Translations under genes and position numbers: made by a program
Notes under the pieces: generated by a model
Told to the model about the DNA's origin: nothing
Databases searched by the model: none
Seen by the model: the letters and a program-made list of their open reading frames with translations, nothing else
Source: Hormoscilla sp. GUM202
GTDB taxonomy: Bacteria > Cyanobacteriota > Cyanobacteriia > Cyanobacteriales > Desertifilaceae
NCBI GenBank assembly: GCA_005518205.2
Contig: RFFC02000011.1
Span: forward strand, 124,001-188,000
Direction of reading: 5' to 3'
DNA length: 64,000 nt
Shown here: positions 9,708 to 19,465 of the stretch, piece after piece
Layout of the letters: each line of letters opens with the position of its first letter
Numbering within the stretch: the first letter of the stretch is position 1

Positions 9708-11378
9708 ATGAATAACTTACCAGATTTCTCCAGCCACAACTATCAAGTCGAACGGGAACTGGGGCAAAATCGCACCTGTGGTCGCGTTACTTACCTGGCG
9801 AGTAGAAGTCCCATTTCGCCAGAGACCCCACAAGCACTGGCCCGGAGATGCTCCCGTGCTGAAGCCGTGGTGATTAAACAGTTCAATTTTGCTCAGGCAG
9901 CCTCCAGCTGGTCAGAATACGACGCCTATGAGCAGGAAATTCGGGTACTGCAACAACTCAATCATCCCAGCATCCCCTGCTATCTGGATTCTTTCGCCAC
10001 CCCAACGGGCTTCTGTATGGTGCAGGAATACAAACAGGCACCCTCTTTAGCCGAACCTTACCCCTGGACCCCCCAGGAAATTAAGCAGATTGGCTGTGCT
10101 ATCTTAGAAGTGCTGATTTACTTACAATCACTGAACCCTCCCATCATCCATCAAGATATTAAACCTGAAAATATCCTGGTCGATCGTTGGCAAAACCTCA
10201 AGGTTTACCTGGTGGATTTTGGCTTGGCCCGCAATGGCGGCACTGTTCCGGAAAAATCGGAAGTGGCCGCTAGTAGCGCTGTCAAAGGCACTTTAGGATT
10301 TATGCCTCCAGAAAAGCTGTTTAATCGCCAGCTGACGGCAGCATCGGACCTTTACAGTCTGGGTGCAACCATGATCTGCTTGCTGACTAACACGAAATCA
10401 ACGGAAATCGGCAATTTAGTTGATGGGTCTTTTCGCCTCAACTTCAAGCATTTGGTGCCAAGGGTAAATCGTCAGTTTATCCGCTGGCTAGAAAAAATGA
10501 CGGCACCTAACCCCAAACATCGCTTTGCCAATGCCGCAACTGCCCTGAAAGCACTGCGACCTATCGATGTTGTCGGCCTAAGCACTTCCCGAGGCATGTT
10601 AGTCAACAGCCTTCAATTCTCTACCGGAGCAACTGTGGTCGCACTAGCCACCCTGGGTAGTTTATCTCTTATGGGTCGAGGTCCGATCCTGTTGCGAAAC
10701 GAACCTGCTTTATACGACACAGCGCTGCATCATCACAACATCCAACAGCATCACAACCATCTGACCTCGGGAAATATCCATCACCGGTTGCTGGATAATC
10801 GTCAATGTACCAACTGCGATCTCAGAGGTGCTAATCTCGGGGGTATGAAACTAGCGGGTGCTAACCTCGCTGGAGCTAATCTCCGAGGCGCTAATCTGCG
10901 AGGCGCTGACCTTGTTGGCGCCAACCTGCAGGGTGCTGACCTGGGATCGGCCTATCTTACAGGTGCCAATCTGGGAAATGCTAACCTCCAAGGTGCCGAT
11001 CTGGGAAATGCTGACCTCCGGCGTGCTTACCTCGGACATGCTAAACTCCCAGATGCCTACCTAGAAGATGCCTACCTGAAGGAAGCATACTTAGGAGATG
11101 CCAAATTATGGCGTGCCAACTTGGAGGGGGCCCATCTGGAGGGTGCTAAACTAGGGCGTGCCCAGCTAGGGAATGCGGACCTCTCTGGTGCCGACTTGCG
11201 GGGTGCCGATCTCAAGCGGGCTAATCTCAGCAATGCCGATCTTAAGGGTGCAGACCTGCGGCGTGCTCACTTATGGGGTGCTCGTCTCCAGGGTGCTAAC
11301 CTCGAAGATGCCTACCTCCGGGGTGCTGACCTTGAAGGTGCTCATATTAAAGGTGCCAATGGTCATATCCATCCCTAG
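9708..11378 (+). CDS. Ser/Thr protein kinase with C-terminal pentapeptide repeats
   Basis: This 556-aa protein has an Hanks-type kinase domain at residues 12-285: Lys57 in VVIK, HQD at 148-150 with IKPEN, and DFG at 170-172. One hydrophobic segment (about 303-322) probably spans the membrane. About 35 A(D/N)LxG pentapeptides follow from about residue 371 to the end, forming a right-handed beta-helix. This kinase–TM–pentapeptide layout is common in cyanobacteria. The catalytic loop has HQD instead of HRD, which still retains the Asp. Substrates are unknown. The ISAzo13-type element starts about 40 bp after the stop and does not cut the gene. Confidence 0.9.
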   Translation: MNNLPDFSSHNYQVERELGQNRTCGRVTYLASRSPISPETPQALARRCSRAEAVVIKQFNFAQAASSWSEYDAYEQEIRVLQQLNHPSIPCYLDSFATPTGFCMVQEYKQAPSLAEPYPWTPQEIKQIGCAILEVLIYLQSLNPPIIHQDIKPENILVDRWQNLKVYLVDFGLARNGGTVPEKSEVAASSAVKGTLGFMPPEKLFNRQLTAASDLYSLGATMICLLTNTKSTEIGNLVDGSFRLNFKHLVPRVNRQFIRWLEKMTAPNPKHRFANAATALKALRPIDVVGLSTSRGMLVNSLQFSTGATVVALATLGSLSLMGRGPILLRNEPALYDTALHHHNIQQHHNHLTSGNIHHRLLDNRQCTNCDLRGANLGGMKLAGANLAGANLRGANLRGADLVGANLQGADLGSAYLTGANLGNANLQGADLGNADLRRAYLGHAKLPDAYLEDAYLKEAYLGDAKLWRANLEGAHLEGAKLGRAQLGNADLSGADLRGADLKRANLSNADLKGADLRRAHLWGARLQGANLEDAYLRGADLEGAHIKGANGHIHP

Positions 11379-11418
11379 TGTCAGTGACCAGTGGTATCAA
11401 ATCCTGGTATACCCGTAA

Positions 11419-12739
11419 GGGACTTGCGGGAAAATAAGATACCAATTATCATAGAGGATAGCAAAGGAGTCGTATAGTTCTGTTGCAAACCCGCTCTCCG
11501 AGGTATAGAGTATAAATGCTAACCAAACAAGTCAAGGCCACTTTCAAGGATGCCGCCAAGAAGCTAACAGGTCACAAAAAGAGGGACTACATGGCCAAAG
11601 TGGCCTCCGATTACTTCGAGGGTTCAGCTCGGAAAACAGAGACTCAGATGGGTTGGAATCGCCACAGTGTCCAACTCGGTCTAAATGAGAGGCGAACAGG
11701 GATTGTGTGTGTAGATAACTATGGAGCAAGAGGGAGGCACAAGAGCGAAGAGAATCTTCCCAACTTGGAAGCAGATATACGAGCCTTGGTCGATGCTCAA
11801 GCGCAAGCCGACCCCAAATTTCAATCTTCTTTGTTATATTCGCGTATCAGTGCCCGATCAGTGCGAGAAGCTTTAATTGAGGAGAAGGGGTATGAGAATT
11901 GGCAACTGCCCAGTCGTCAAACCATCGGAGAGATTCTCAATCGGCTTGGATATAGTCTAAAAAAAACAAAAAAGACAACACCGTTAAAGAAGATTCCCGA
12001 AACAGATGCAATTTTCGAGAATGTCTTCCGTCAGAACCAAGCTACTGATGACAATCCTGAGTGCTTGAGACTCTCAATTGATAGCAAGGCCAAGGTCAAA
12101 ATTGGCAACCTCTCACGAGGGGGCAAAGACCGGGGACTAGAGGCAAAACAGGCTTTGGACCACGATACAGAGTGGCAAGCAGTTTTAGTCCCATTTGGCA
12201 TTTTGAACACTGAAACTGACCAACTTTCGATTTACTTTGGTCAATCGGCAGAAACCAGTGATTTTATTGTCGATTGCTTATCAGCTTGGTGGCAAGACAA
12301 TCAAAATCATTACTCCCATCTCAAAGAGTTAGCGATTGATTTGGATGGAGGCTCTGCAACTCGCAGTGACCGCACGCAATTGCTCGAGCGCATGGTTGAG
12401 TTTTCCCAAACCACTGGGATGAAAATTAGACTGATTTACTACCCTCCGTATCACAGCAAATACAACCAGATTGAGCGGTGTTGGGCGGCACTGGAAAACT
12501 ATTGGAACGGAGCTATCTTAGATTCAGTTGAAACGGCAGTTAAATGGGCTAGCAATATGACCTGGAAAGGTATTAAACCGATTGTTAATTTGGTCACAAC
12601 TACCTATGAAACTGGGGTTAAAGTCTTAGCAGATGCCTTAAAACCCTACAAAGTCTTTTGGCAACGCTCTGAAAACTTGCCCAAATGGGATATCACCATT
12701 GTCCCCTATTGACTGGTATCTTATTTTCCCGCAAGTCCC
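11419..12739 (+). mobile_element. ISAzo13-type insertion sequence
   Basis: This 1321-bp element has perfect 26-bp terminal inverted repeats beginning GGGACTTGCGGG (11419-11444 and 12714-12739). The 3-bp sequence TAA flanks both sides (11416-11418 and 12740-12742) and is probably the target duplication. It encodes one intact transposase. It lies in the spacer after the kinase gene and interrupts no recognised gene. Confidence 0.9.
11516..12712 (+). CDS. ISAzo13 family transposase
   Basis: This 398-aa transposase fills the element. Visible features are an N-terminal region resembling known ISAzo13 proteins, a central block (DSKAKVKIGNLSRGG), IDLDGGSA and a late YNQIERCWAALENYW block typical of DDE enzymes that end in a Glu. 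The frame is uninterrupted and the stop lies just inside the right inverted repeat. The family call is from recognition of the overall sequence. Confidence 0.88.
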   Translation: MLTKQVKATFKDAAKKLTGHKKRDYMAKVASDYFEGSARKTETQMGWNRHSVQLGLNERRTGIVCVDNYGARGRHKSEENLPNLEADIRALVDAQAQADPKFQSSLLYSRISARSVREALIEEKGYENWQLPSRQTIGEILNRLGYSLKKTKKTTPLKKIPETDAIFENVFRQNQATDDNPECLRLSIDSKAKVKIGNLSRGGKDRGLEAKQALDHDTEWQAVLVPFGILNTETDQLSIYFGQSAETSDFIVDCLSAWWQDNQNHYSHLKELAIDLDGGSATRSDRTQLLERMVEFSQTTGMKIRLIYYPPYHSKYNQIERCWAALENYWNGAILDSVETAVKWASNMTWKGIKPIVNLVTTTYETGVKVLADALKPYKVFWQRSENLPKWDITIVPY

Positions 12740-12837
12740 TAATCTAAGGGAAGTTGTTGCGCTAAAGCGCCAACCGCAGAGCATATAGGCGCTATGTGCG
12801 CAACTACGAACCCTAGTTTCGGCAATGATCTACTGAT

Positions 12838-14730
12838 GGGTGTAATTAAAAGTGACACTTAATCATGAACAGGTGATGTGTGTAGTCAAAAGCAGTTGGT
12901 AGGACAGAACCTCAATATCGCCGGTGAACGAAAGCGCAATATTGACGCCCGAGATTTATATATGTTCAGAGCGCTTAATCATGGCAGAAAACTGATGTCG
13001 AGAGGAGAGACCCTCATTTTCAGATATTAGATATTAGCTCACATCTATCTGAGAAACGCTATAATTTTTAGACTGCTTGGGCTGATGACGACTTTTCTTG
13101 ATAATAATTGAACCAATAGGATTGCCAATCATTATTAACTCTTAATATCCTTAAAGCTAACATATCATCAGCTTTTTCAACTGTCCACCAAGAACCTGTT
13201 AATTTCAAACGGTTTTGAATTACATAACGATGTGCGCTCTCAATTTTTCCAGAGCCAATTGGTAAATCAGCATCAATAGCACTTTTGTAGTCTAAGTATT
13301 CAAGCCGGTTTTTGATGTATCTTGTACAGACTCGGACGGGAGCAAATTTATCAGCTAGATGTTCTGGTTCCATACAAGTTGATAAATTTTTTAATACCTT
13401 AAGTACCTGATTTTTTTTGAAATCTTGCTTTTGTTGTTTCAACCAATTTTTTTGTTGCTTTTCATTTCCAGGAGCAGCCGCAGCTAAATATTCACACAGA
13501 TGATAAAAATCTATGAGATAGCTAGCACGTTCTCCAAACAAGCGCTTTACTTGATTAACAATCCAACTGGCTCCATCTCCAATTGCATGAACTCTAGTAT
13601 TGCTACCTAGACCAGCCCGAATGGCACTATGCAGTAATTGGTTTCCTGCATCATTAACAGTACCTACTGTATCTCCAATAATTGACTTTTTCTCCCCAGG
13701 GATTTCTACAAGTGATAGACGAGCTTCTTTCCAACTAAGCTCTCGGTTTTTTCGGCGATCGCCCCGGAGCTCCTCATTGGTCTGGCCGGTAGTTTTTACG
13801 ATAGGAATCATCGTGCCATCCATTTCTGTAATGAGAAGCTCTACTCCGTCTATCTCCGGAATTTTTTCTGTTAGTTCTTGAGATTTTTTTACCACACGTG
13901 CATGTTTTTGAGTAATAACTTGTGCTGAACTAATTGGCACAGTTATACCATAATGTTCTTGCAGCTTTTCGGGAATTCGCCCAAATGATACATCGGCTCC
14001 AAAATCTGTAATTGCTCGTTGCAATGGTAAAGAATAGCCTCGACAATGTATTTGAGCAGAATCAGAGAAAGATCTAACTACTTTCCCATCGGACGTGTTA
14101 TAATAAGTTTGTTCTATCACTTGTATAGTCCCGAACAGGCTATGCCAATGTAGTCGCTTTTTTCTCTGACGGCGCATTGATGGGAGTTTTTCACAAGCCT
14201 TAGCTTTTTTTTTCTCTTGAGAATTTCCCCAATCTTGAAGAGCATCTTTTCCCAGTTTTTGGAGTTCAGATACGATTGACAACTCCGTACCGCTCGCTGT
14301 TTCATCCATGCGATCTCGATTTTCAACAATATCTAGCAGAGATAAAACACGAGCCGATATATTGGGATGAGCCTGCAATCTTAGAGCCAATTGCTTAGCG
14401 CTGCTTGTTAATTCAACCGTCTCATTATTATTCATAAATTCAGACATTTGTTTTGCTCCCGAGAAAACTGCTAAATAAAATTCTATAACTAAGGGGGAAA
14501 AAATCAAGCTTACGCGAGAAAAAATGTGCAGTTTGAGTCCTATCCACCCTTCGGCAATCACCGGTAATCACCGGCTCTTGCTGAAGAGACCACCGGTTAT
14601 ATAGAAGTGTAACTCCCGGTCCAAGACTCCCTTAACTCCTTAGACCTCCTTAGACCTAAATTTTACTCAGTTTTACTCAATCTGTCAGGTACCGGCTCAT
14701 AATGCCGAAGTGTCACTTTTAATTACACCC
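12838..14730 (-). mobile_element. IS (ISKra4/ISLre2-type), inverted copy 2
   Basis: This 1893-bp element has the same GGGTGTAATTAAAAGTGACA ends as the copy in Argonaute, in opposite orientation. It is flanked by the perfect 9-bp duplication TCTACTGAT (12829-12837 and 14731-14739). Its duplication differs from that of copy 1, so the two are independent insertions. It encodes one transposase on the minus strand. Confidence 0.9.
13068..14447 (-). CDS. Transposase, ISKra4/ISLre2-type (copy 2)
   Basis: This 459-aa protein starts at the ATG at 14447, which matches the start of the sister protein (MSEFMNxNxTVELTSS). The open frame continues upstream to 14561 but that stretch has no counterpart in copy 1. 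The acidic DDE blocks EMDGTMI, IGDGASW and LPIGSGKIES are present; copy 1 has GEIES at the last position. It appears intact and could serve both copies. Confidence 0.88.
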   Translation of the reverse strand: MSEFMNNNETVELTSSAKQLALRLQAHPNISARVLSLLDIVENRDRMDETASGTELSIVSELQKLGKDALQDWGNSQEKKKAKACEKLPSMRRQRKKRLHWHSLFGTIQVIEQTYYNTSDGKVVRSFSDSAQIHCRGYSLPLQRAITDFGADVSFGRIPEKLQEHYGITVPISSAQVITQKHARVVKKSQELTEKIPEIDGVELLITEMDGTMIPIVKTTGQTNEELRGDRRKNRELSWKEARLSLVEIPGEKKSIIGDTVGTVNDAGNQLLHSAIRAGLGSNTRVHAIGDGASWIVNQVKRLFGERASYLIDFYHLCEYLAAAAPGNEKQQKNWLKQQKQDFKKNQVLKVLKNLSTCMEPEHLADKFAPVRVCTRYIKNRLEYLDYKSAIDADLPIGSGKIESAHRYVIQNRLKLTGSWWTVEKADDMLALRILRVNNDWQSYWFNYYQEKSSSAQAV

Positions 14731-14801
14731 TCTACTGATGTATCTGAAATATAGCGTTTCTCAGATAGATTAGGTAAGTAGTTGTGCAAAATTATTTTTA
14801 A

Positions 14802-14937
14802 CCTAAGTTGCAACAAGATAGAAAATCAACGTCAAAATCAACCCATATGATCCGATATTGCCTTGTAAATTACCCCAAAATGGCATTTTTGTGGATAAAT
14901 TTGCCAAAAATGGCTGTTTCGGACGTGGAAATTTTTA
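14802..14937. mobile_element. MITE family C, truncated copy
   Basis: The left end CCTAAGTTGC and the internal TTACCCCAAAATGGCATTTT and CCAAAAATGGCTGT match the full copies at 22373-22523 and 57308-57458. The last ~14 bases with the right inverted repeat are missing, and the sequence runs directly into the LOG pseudogene. Just before it (from 14777) is a lone end resembling the IS630-type terminus (AGTAGTTGTGCAAAATTA). Confidence 0.75.
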
Positions 14938-15217
14938 TCTGATATTCTGGGCTATCTGGCGGCAGGCGGGCTGAACCAAACATGGTAATTTTGCGCACAT
15001 GCCGATAGGGATAAAATATTTGAAACCCTCGATCCATGTCTTGCATGGATGCTGTCAGGATTTTCCAATCCAACAGGTATATTTCGGATCCAGCCATCTG
15101 CACCAGTGTGACTAGGACCTGCTGGATCCATTTGCCATGCTGTAAGGAAGGCAGCTAGTTAATTACATCCGCCTGGAGAGATGCCAGTTCCTGAGAATTA
15201 GATGATGATTTTACCAT
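14938..15217 (-). pseudogene. LOG family (TIGR00730-type) gene, N-terminal remnant
   Basis: Read on the minus strand from an ATG at 15217, the sequence encodes about 20 residues, then an in-frame TAG, then a stretch including LDWKILTASMQDMDRGFQ and the nucleotide-binding segment TMFGSARLPPDSPEY. These are typical of LOG family proteins (cytokinin riboside monophosphate phosphoribohydrolase-like). The coding sequence stops abruptly at the truncated MITE (14937) and the catalytic PGG motif region is absent. The gene is dead through a nonsense change plus loss of the 3' two thirds. Confidence 0.75.
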
Positions 15218-15341
15218 GCTGTGACAGTTCCGATTTTTCCGGAACGGTGCCGAAAAGCGCCTCGAATGCGCTGTATAGCTTCAAGGCGCTTACGCAACTG
15301 GGCGAGTTAGAAGCACTCTTTCCCGACCAAACTGGTGGTAG

Positions 15342-15680
15342 CTACTCCTCATCTTTTTTAAGATGCTTTTCCAAAGTATCCGCCAGCGTACTCTTGGGCA
15401 CAGCACCTACTACCATATCCACCCGTTGACCACCCTTAAAGATCATGAGTGTGGGAATACTGCGGATCCCATACTTGGTAGCGATGTTGGGATTATCGTC
15501 TGTATTAACTTTAACGACCTTCACCTTTCCGTCGTACTGTTCTGCTATTTCCTCTACCACAGGTGACACCATCCGACATGGTCCGCACCAAGGAGCCCAA
15601 AAATCTACTAAAACGGGAATTTCACTGTCTAGTACTTCTTTCTGAAAGCTTCCGTCTGTAACTTGTGTGGTTGCTGACAT
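15342..15680 (-). CDS. trxA: Thioredoxin
   Basis: This 112-aa protein has the redox site WCGPC ([10 protein letters not shown]) and the cis-Pro segment RSIPTLMIF. It reduces disulfides of cytosolic targets, using reductant from ferredoxin- or NADPH-thioredoxin reductase. The start at 15680 (MSATTQVTD) is chosen over the upstream in-frame ATG at 15707 because it gives the canonical N terminus and follows a CCAGGA ribosome binding site. It lies downstream of guaB3 and yfr1 on the same strand, a gene order widely kept in cyanobacteria, but with its own upstream hairpin (15800-15833). Confidence 0.95.
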   Translation of the reverse strand: MSATTQVTDGSFQKEVLDSEIPVLVDFWAPWCGPCRMVSPVVEEIAEQYDGKVKVVKVNTDDNPNIATKYGIRSIPTLMIFKGGQRVDMVVGAVPKSTLADTLEKHLKKDEE

Positions 15681-15799
15681 TCCTGGCAATCCTTTCCTAT
15701 CTTGCACTTATAAGGTTTATCTTGACATTTCCCTGGATCGAAGGGGCTTGGTGAAAACCTAAGAATAGGCTTTTTCCCACTTTAACCTGTGCGACCGGG

Positions 15800-15833
15800 A
15801 AAAGTCAAGAGTCTGATGGCACTCTTGACTTTT
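15800..15833. terminator. Bidirectional intrinsic terminator between yfr1 and trxA
   Basis: Arms AAAAGTCAAGAGT (15800-15812) and ACTCTTGACTTTT (15821-15833) form a perfect 13-bp stem with an 8-nt loop, with A/T-rich ends on both sides. It separates the guaB3/yfr1 part from trxA. Confidence 0.75.
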
Positions 15834-16110
15834 GTTTGCGCTTGCGGCATCTAGGGTTACTGGCCCGATCGCACATCAGGCCCCCAACTTGCTTCTACCG
15901 GTGAAGGTAGACTCCACAACCATTATCCACTAGTTGGGGGCAGTCGCGATCTATTGCCCCAGATAAAGAGATGATATATTAGGTGGGAGTTTGACTGCCG
16001 ATAGCTGGAGCGGGACTCCTCTATCCATCGTCATGTTCCTACTTTAGCATATTTTAGCAAAGTGGTTTGTTTATATCAGCGGAATCGCTGAAAGCAGCCG
16101 ATCGCCCCTA

Positions 16111-16187
16111 GAAAAGAAAGAACCGCCCGAACCGCAGTTCAGACGGAGTGTGGTGTGAGGAGTGAACGGAAACATGCGTCTCCGCTA
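16111..16187 (-). ncRNA. yfr1: Yfr1 small regulatory RNA
   Basis: On the minus strand the conserved single-stranded motif ACTCCTCACAC is present exactly (16153-16163). It lies between a 5' hairpin (CGGA...TCCG, about 16167-16184) and a 3' hairpin (GAACTGC, 7-nt loop, GCGGTTC, 16120-16140), which is followed by TTTCTTTTC as terminator. This hairpin–motif–hairpin layout and the location between guaB and trxA are hallmarks of Yfr1, an Hfq-independent RNA that blocks translation of target mRNAs such as porins. The 5' end is estimated. Confidence 0.88.
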
Positions 16188-16251
16188 TCTCTATGTTAGA
16201 CGACGGATTTGGTTTTGCCCCCGATTTTGTCAATCGGGTCAGATGGTAAGT

Positions 16252-17415
16252 CTATTTACCCATGCCTAGCTGCTGGGCTTTTTGATAGACTTTTCCTTCG
16301 GTCAGCAAGGAGGGTGCGATCACTACCTCTACTTGCTGCATTTCTTTGATATTCTTCGCTCCCACTGTGCCCATGCTAGTTTTTAAGGCCCCCAAGAGGT
16401 TATGGGTGCCGTCATCCAGTCTTGCTGGACCGGTGAGGATTTCTGCTAAGGTACCGGTTGCGCCGACGCTAATGCGCGTGCCCCGAGGTAAAACGGGACT
16501 GGGAGTGGCCATGCCCCAATGATAACCCCGTCCGGGGGCTTCTTTGGCTCTGGCTAGGGGTGAACCGATCATGACGCCGTCAGCACCGCAGGCTATGCAT
16601 TTGCAGATGTCACCTCCGGTAATTAATCCGCCATCGGCAATTACTGGGATGTAGTTGCTGGTTTCCTGGTAATAGCTATCCCGGGCCGCAGCACAGTCGG
16701 CGATCGCCGTTGCTTGGGGGACTCCCACACCCAGTACGCCGCGAGAGGTACAGGCTGCACCAGGCCCTATACCGATCAGCACCGCTGCGGCACCTGCTTT
16801 CATCAAATTCAGGGCGACTTCATAGGTGACGCAGTTGCCCACAATCACTGGTACTGGCATTTCCTGACAAAGTTTGACCAAGTCTAGGGGTGTAACTGAC
16901 TCCGGCGACAGGTGGGTCGTTGAGACTACCGTTGCTTGCACGAAGAATAGATTCGCACCCGCCTCTGCTACTATTGAGCCATATTTGCTCGCTCCTATTG
17001 GAGTCGCACTGACTGCTGCTATTCCATGCTGACTTTTAATTTCTCCAATCCGCGCTCGTATTAGTTCTGGTTGAATTGGTTCGGCATATAGCTGCTGCAT
17101 CAGGGAGACAAACTCTGTTTTTCCCACAGAAGCGATCTTGTCTAGCACTGGTGCTGGATCTGGGTAGCGAGTATAAATTCCTTCTAAGTTCAGCACACCT
17201 AATGCCCCCAACTGAGATAGGGAGACTGCCATCTTCACATCTACTACACTATCCATCGCACTGGCGATGATGGGAATTTCTCGCTTGATGCCACCGATGC
17301 TCCAGCTGGTGTCTGCCAACTTCGGATCTAAGGTCCGATTTCCTGGCACTAAGGCTATTTCATCGATTCCGTAAGCTCTGCGAGCTGTTTTGCCCCGCCC
17401 TATTTGAATGTCCAC
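16252..17415 (-). CDS. guaB3: GuaB3 family IMP dehydrogenase-related protein
   Basis: This 387-aa TIM-barrel protein has the IMP-site loop [10 protein letters not shown] with its Cys, the segment [14 protein letters not shown], and substrate-binding [16 protein letters not shown]. It lacks the CBS insert of classical GuaB, as expected for GuaB3. By family it acts in purine metabolism in the cytosol; its exact reaction was long called IMP dehydrogenase-like. It is followed on the same strand by yfr1 and trxA. The ATG at 17415 gives the standard MDIQIGRGK start. Confidence 0.9.
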   Translation of the reverse strand: MDIQIGRGKTARRAYGIDEIALVPGNRTLDPKLADTSWSIGGIKREIPIIASAMDSVVDVKMAVSLSQLGALGVLNLEGIYTRYPDPAPVLDKIASVGKTEFVSLMQQLYAEPIQPELIRARIGEIKSQHGIAAVSATPIGASKYGSIVAEAGANLFFVQATVVSTTHLSPESVTPLDLVKLCQEMPVPVIVGNCVTYEVALNLMKAGAAAVLIGIGPGAACTSRGVLGVGVPQATAIADCAAARDSYYQETSNYIPVIADGGLITGGDICKCIACGADGVMIGSPLARAKEAPGRGYHWGMATPSPVLPRGTRISVGATGTLAEILTGPARLDDGTHNLLGALKTSMGTVGAKNIKEMQQVEVVIAPSLLTEGKVYQKAQQLGMGK

Positions 17416-17830
17416 CTTGATTGTCCCGTTCCCAAGAGTATTTTTGCTAGGGTATCAAATTCCTGGCTCGATCTGTTTGGGTTACCGCAGCTGATTGTGC
17501 TTCCTCTATGGTTATTGGTGTTTCTTGGTTTTCTGGTACCGCTGTGGACTGATGCAATGCTACTCTGGCAGCGGAGGGGGCCCGGAGCGTGCTGGTGTTG
17601 GTGCTGGCGGTTTTGTTGCCGATCGCGTAGCGTGCGCCCCGCGCATTCGGGCTTCTGTATCTTCTGGCTGGCTGTCTGTGGCTATTGTACCATTACTGCT
17701 GCGCAGTTGACTTACACCAGAGAGCAAAGTCCCCAGTTTTCCTTCTTTGAGTAAGGTGTTGCCCGAGGCGACGCCACTGGTTGACAGTAGCATTTTGTTG
17801 ATAGATACTGTGGGGTAATAAACTGGTGGG
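17416..17830 (-). pseudogene. Possible decayed gene remnant upstream of guaB3
   Basis: On the minus strand two stretches in different frames look protein-like: one containing TLLKEGKLGTLLSGVSQL and one containing ENQETPITIEEAQSA. They are joined through GC-rich small repeats (around 17570-17645, GCAGCGGAGGG and GTAGCGTGCGC). No start, full domain or family can be recognised. It could equally be chance coding-like sequence. Confidence 0.25.
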
Positions 17831-18218
17831 TATAACCCCTTATCAGCCGGAGAGGCTGATAATAGCGCTTGACTTCCCCCCCCTCCCCCCCTCTCTTTCC
17901 TGCAAGCGTACTCTGGAGGCAAATCACTTTATGCATCCGTAGGCGAGGCCCGATCGCATTTACTGGAATATCCCTTCATATGTGGGCAGGCTGGGGGTTG
18001 CCTGTAATTTTCCAGAACCCAAGCGCAGTTCCGACCACTTGGGACGAATTGAATCGAGAATAATTGGGTCTCATGGCCCGCCGTTCCAACCCCCGCGTTA
18101 CCAGCGCCAGCTCCCCAACGCCCCCTCCGCTCCGGAGCAGGCGCGCGCTCCGGGCCTGCGGAGAGGAGAGCAGCCAGGTAACTCGGTAGAAGTCGGTTGA
18201 AAACCGGTTGAAAACCGA
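17831..18218. other. Repeat-rich spacer without a supported gene
   Basis: Contains a small hairpin (ATCAGCC and GGCTGAT near 17840-17860), C-rich tracts at 17873-17893 and a repeat AGCTCCCCAACGCCCCCTCC (from 18110) that also occurs at the end of the ferredoxin gene (about 21680-21705, inverted). Several frames are open by chance. Confidence 0.3.
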
Positions 18219-18527
18219 CTAAAAAAACATTGTCGGTTCTGTGCGAGCGATTATGGTATTATCGTGCTCTAATAGTTGATAACCAGCTATTAAAGCATGC
18301 GATCGCGATCGGGCTTGGTTAAAGCGCGACTTGGTTTTGGCGATCGCTATACATTCTAGTGCTAATGCTACGGTTTGGGTTGGGTTGAGGCACGAAACCC
18401 AACCTACAGAGTGCTGGAACCGGATGTTAACAGGAGGGCGGTTTGAGGGAGATTTCATCAAGTTCATGCGGTGGCGGGAAAAATAGGATTTAGCCCCACC
18501 CCAAGTCGGGCTAAAGGATGGTGACAA
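18219..18527 (-). pseudogene. Short unidentified frame, probably a remnant
   Basis: This 102-aa frame has a coding-like C-terminal part (ALECIAIAKTKSRFNQARS) but its middle is made of the common repeat GGTTGGGTTGAGGCACGAAA (about 18374-18405). No domain recognised. It ends 11 bp after the methyltransferase stop on the same strand and may be a leftover tail of a lost gene. Confidence 0.25.
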
Positions 18528-18538
18528 CGAACTGTGGC

Positions 18539-19285
18539 TTACTTTGGCTTAACGGACTTTTGCAAGGCGAAAAATTGGTAACCATAGTAATCATGGTATT
18601 CCCGGTACATTTCAATCTCGCGCTGCTCGTTTTCCAAGACAGTCAACGCCTCTGAACCATTGCCGTACAACTCCCGCTGGCGATCTATTCTGGCTGCCAA
18701 TGGCTGATAGTAGTTCCACCAAGCCTGTTCTGGAAGGGTAAAGTGCCCCACTATGTCGTATCCACACTCGGGAATCAGGTTTAATAGCTGCTCTACGGTC
18801 GGCATACCAGGATAGTTTTGCTGCCAAAACTCTTGGATTATTTTCGGGGGGTGCTGCTGCAACCAAACCAGTTCGGACGCTACCACATAGCCTCCCGATT
18901 TTACCAAAGGACGCCATTGCTTCAATCCGCGTTCAAAACCCATGATATAAATCGACCCTTCCGCCCATAGCACGTCAAAGGTCTTGTCCGGAAAAGATAG
19001 GTCAAACATCGATCGGTTCAAACAGGTAATCCTGTCGATCAAACCGGACGCTGCTGCTGCGGCTTCCAGCCGATCTAAGAAGGGTTGATGGGTATCGATC
19101 GCGACGATCTTCCCGTCAGTCAACCTGGCCAGTTCTAGGGTTTGAGCTCCGGGACCGCAACCAATATCGAGAATAGTCGGCTGGGATAATAAGGGAAGCA
19201 TCCCATATGCCTGGCGAGTATACTCGTCACCACCCGGGCTTTCCTTGGGTAAGTCCTTATGAATTTCAAAGAAGATTTCCATCAC
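18539..19285 (-). CDS. Class I SAM-dependent methyltransferase
   Basis: This 248-aa protein has the SAM-binding glycine motif ILDIGCGPGAQT (motif I, about residue 38), acidic VAIDTH (motif II) and the motif around DVLWAEGSIYIMG. It is a Rossmann-fold small-molecule-type methyltransferase. The substrate cannot be told. It stands alone between repeat-rich spacers. A second ATG follows immediately (MMEIF), so the start could be one codon later. Confidence 0.85.
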   Translation of the reverse strand: MMEIFFEIHKDLPKESPGGDEYTRQAYGMLPLLSQPTILDIGCGPGAQTLELARLTDGKIVAIDTHQPFLDRLEAAAAASGLIDRITCLNRSMFDLSFPDKTFDVLWAEGSIYIMGFERGLKQWRPLVKSGGYVVASELVWLQQHPPKIIQEFWQQNYPGMPTVEQLLNLIPECGYDIVGHFTLPEQAWWNYYQPLAARIDRQRELYGNGSEALTVLENEQREIEMYREYHDYYGYQFFALQKSVKPK

Positions 19286-19465
19286 CGTTCGCTATCTACC
19301 ATACATCTCTCGTTCCCAGATTCTACCTGGGAATGCCGATCGGGAGGCTCCCGCCTCCGATCTTACCTGGGAATGAGGATCTAGAGACTCCCGCCTCCTA
19401 CCAATCTCGGAACTGGCCATGCTACCAGATGCACCGGTTGGGCTGAGGTGCGACCTACCTACGCA

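Noticed and set aside
6195..14730. Composite transposon formed by the two inverted IS copies
   Set aside because: Each copy has its own different 9-bp duplication on both sides (TTTGACCGT and TCTACTGAT), so they inserted independently.
17404..17754. Hydrophobic 116-aa plus-strand frame overlapping the guaB3 start
   Set aside because: It overlaps the guaB3 start and repeat sequence, has Trp/Cys-rich composition typical of antisense GC-rich DNA, and no family match by eye.
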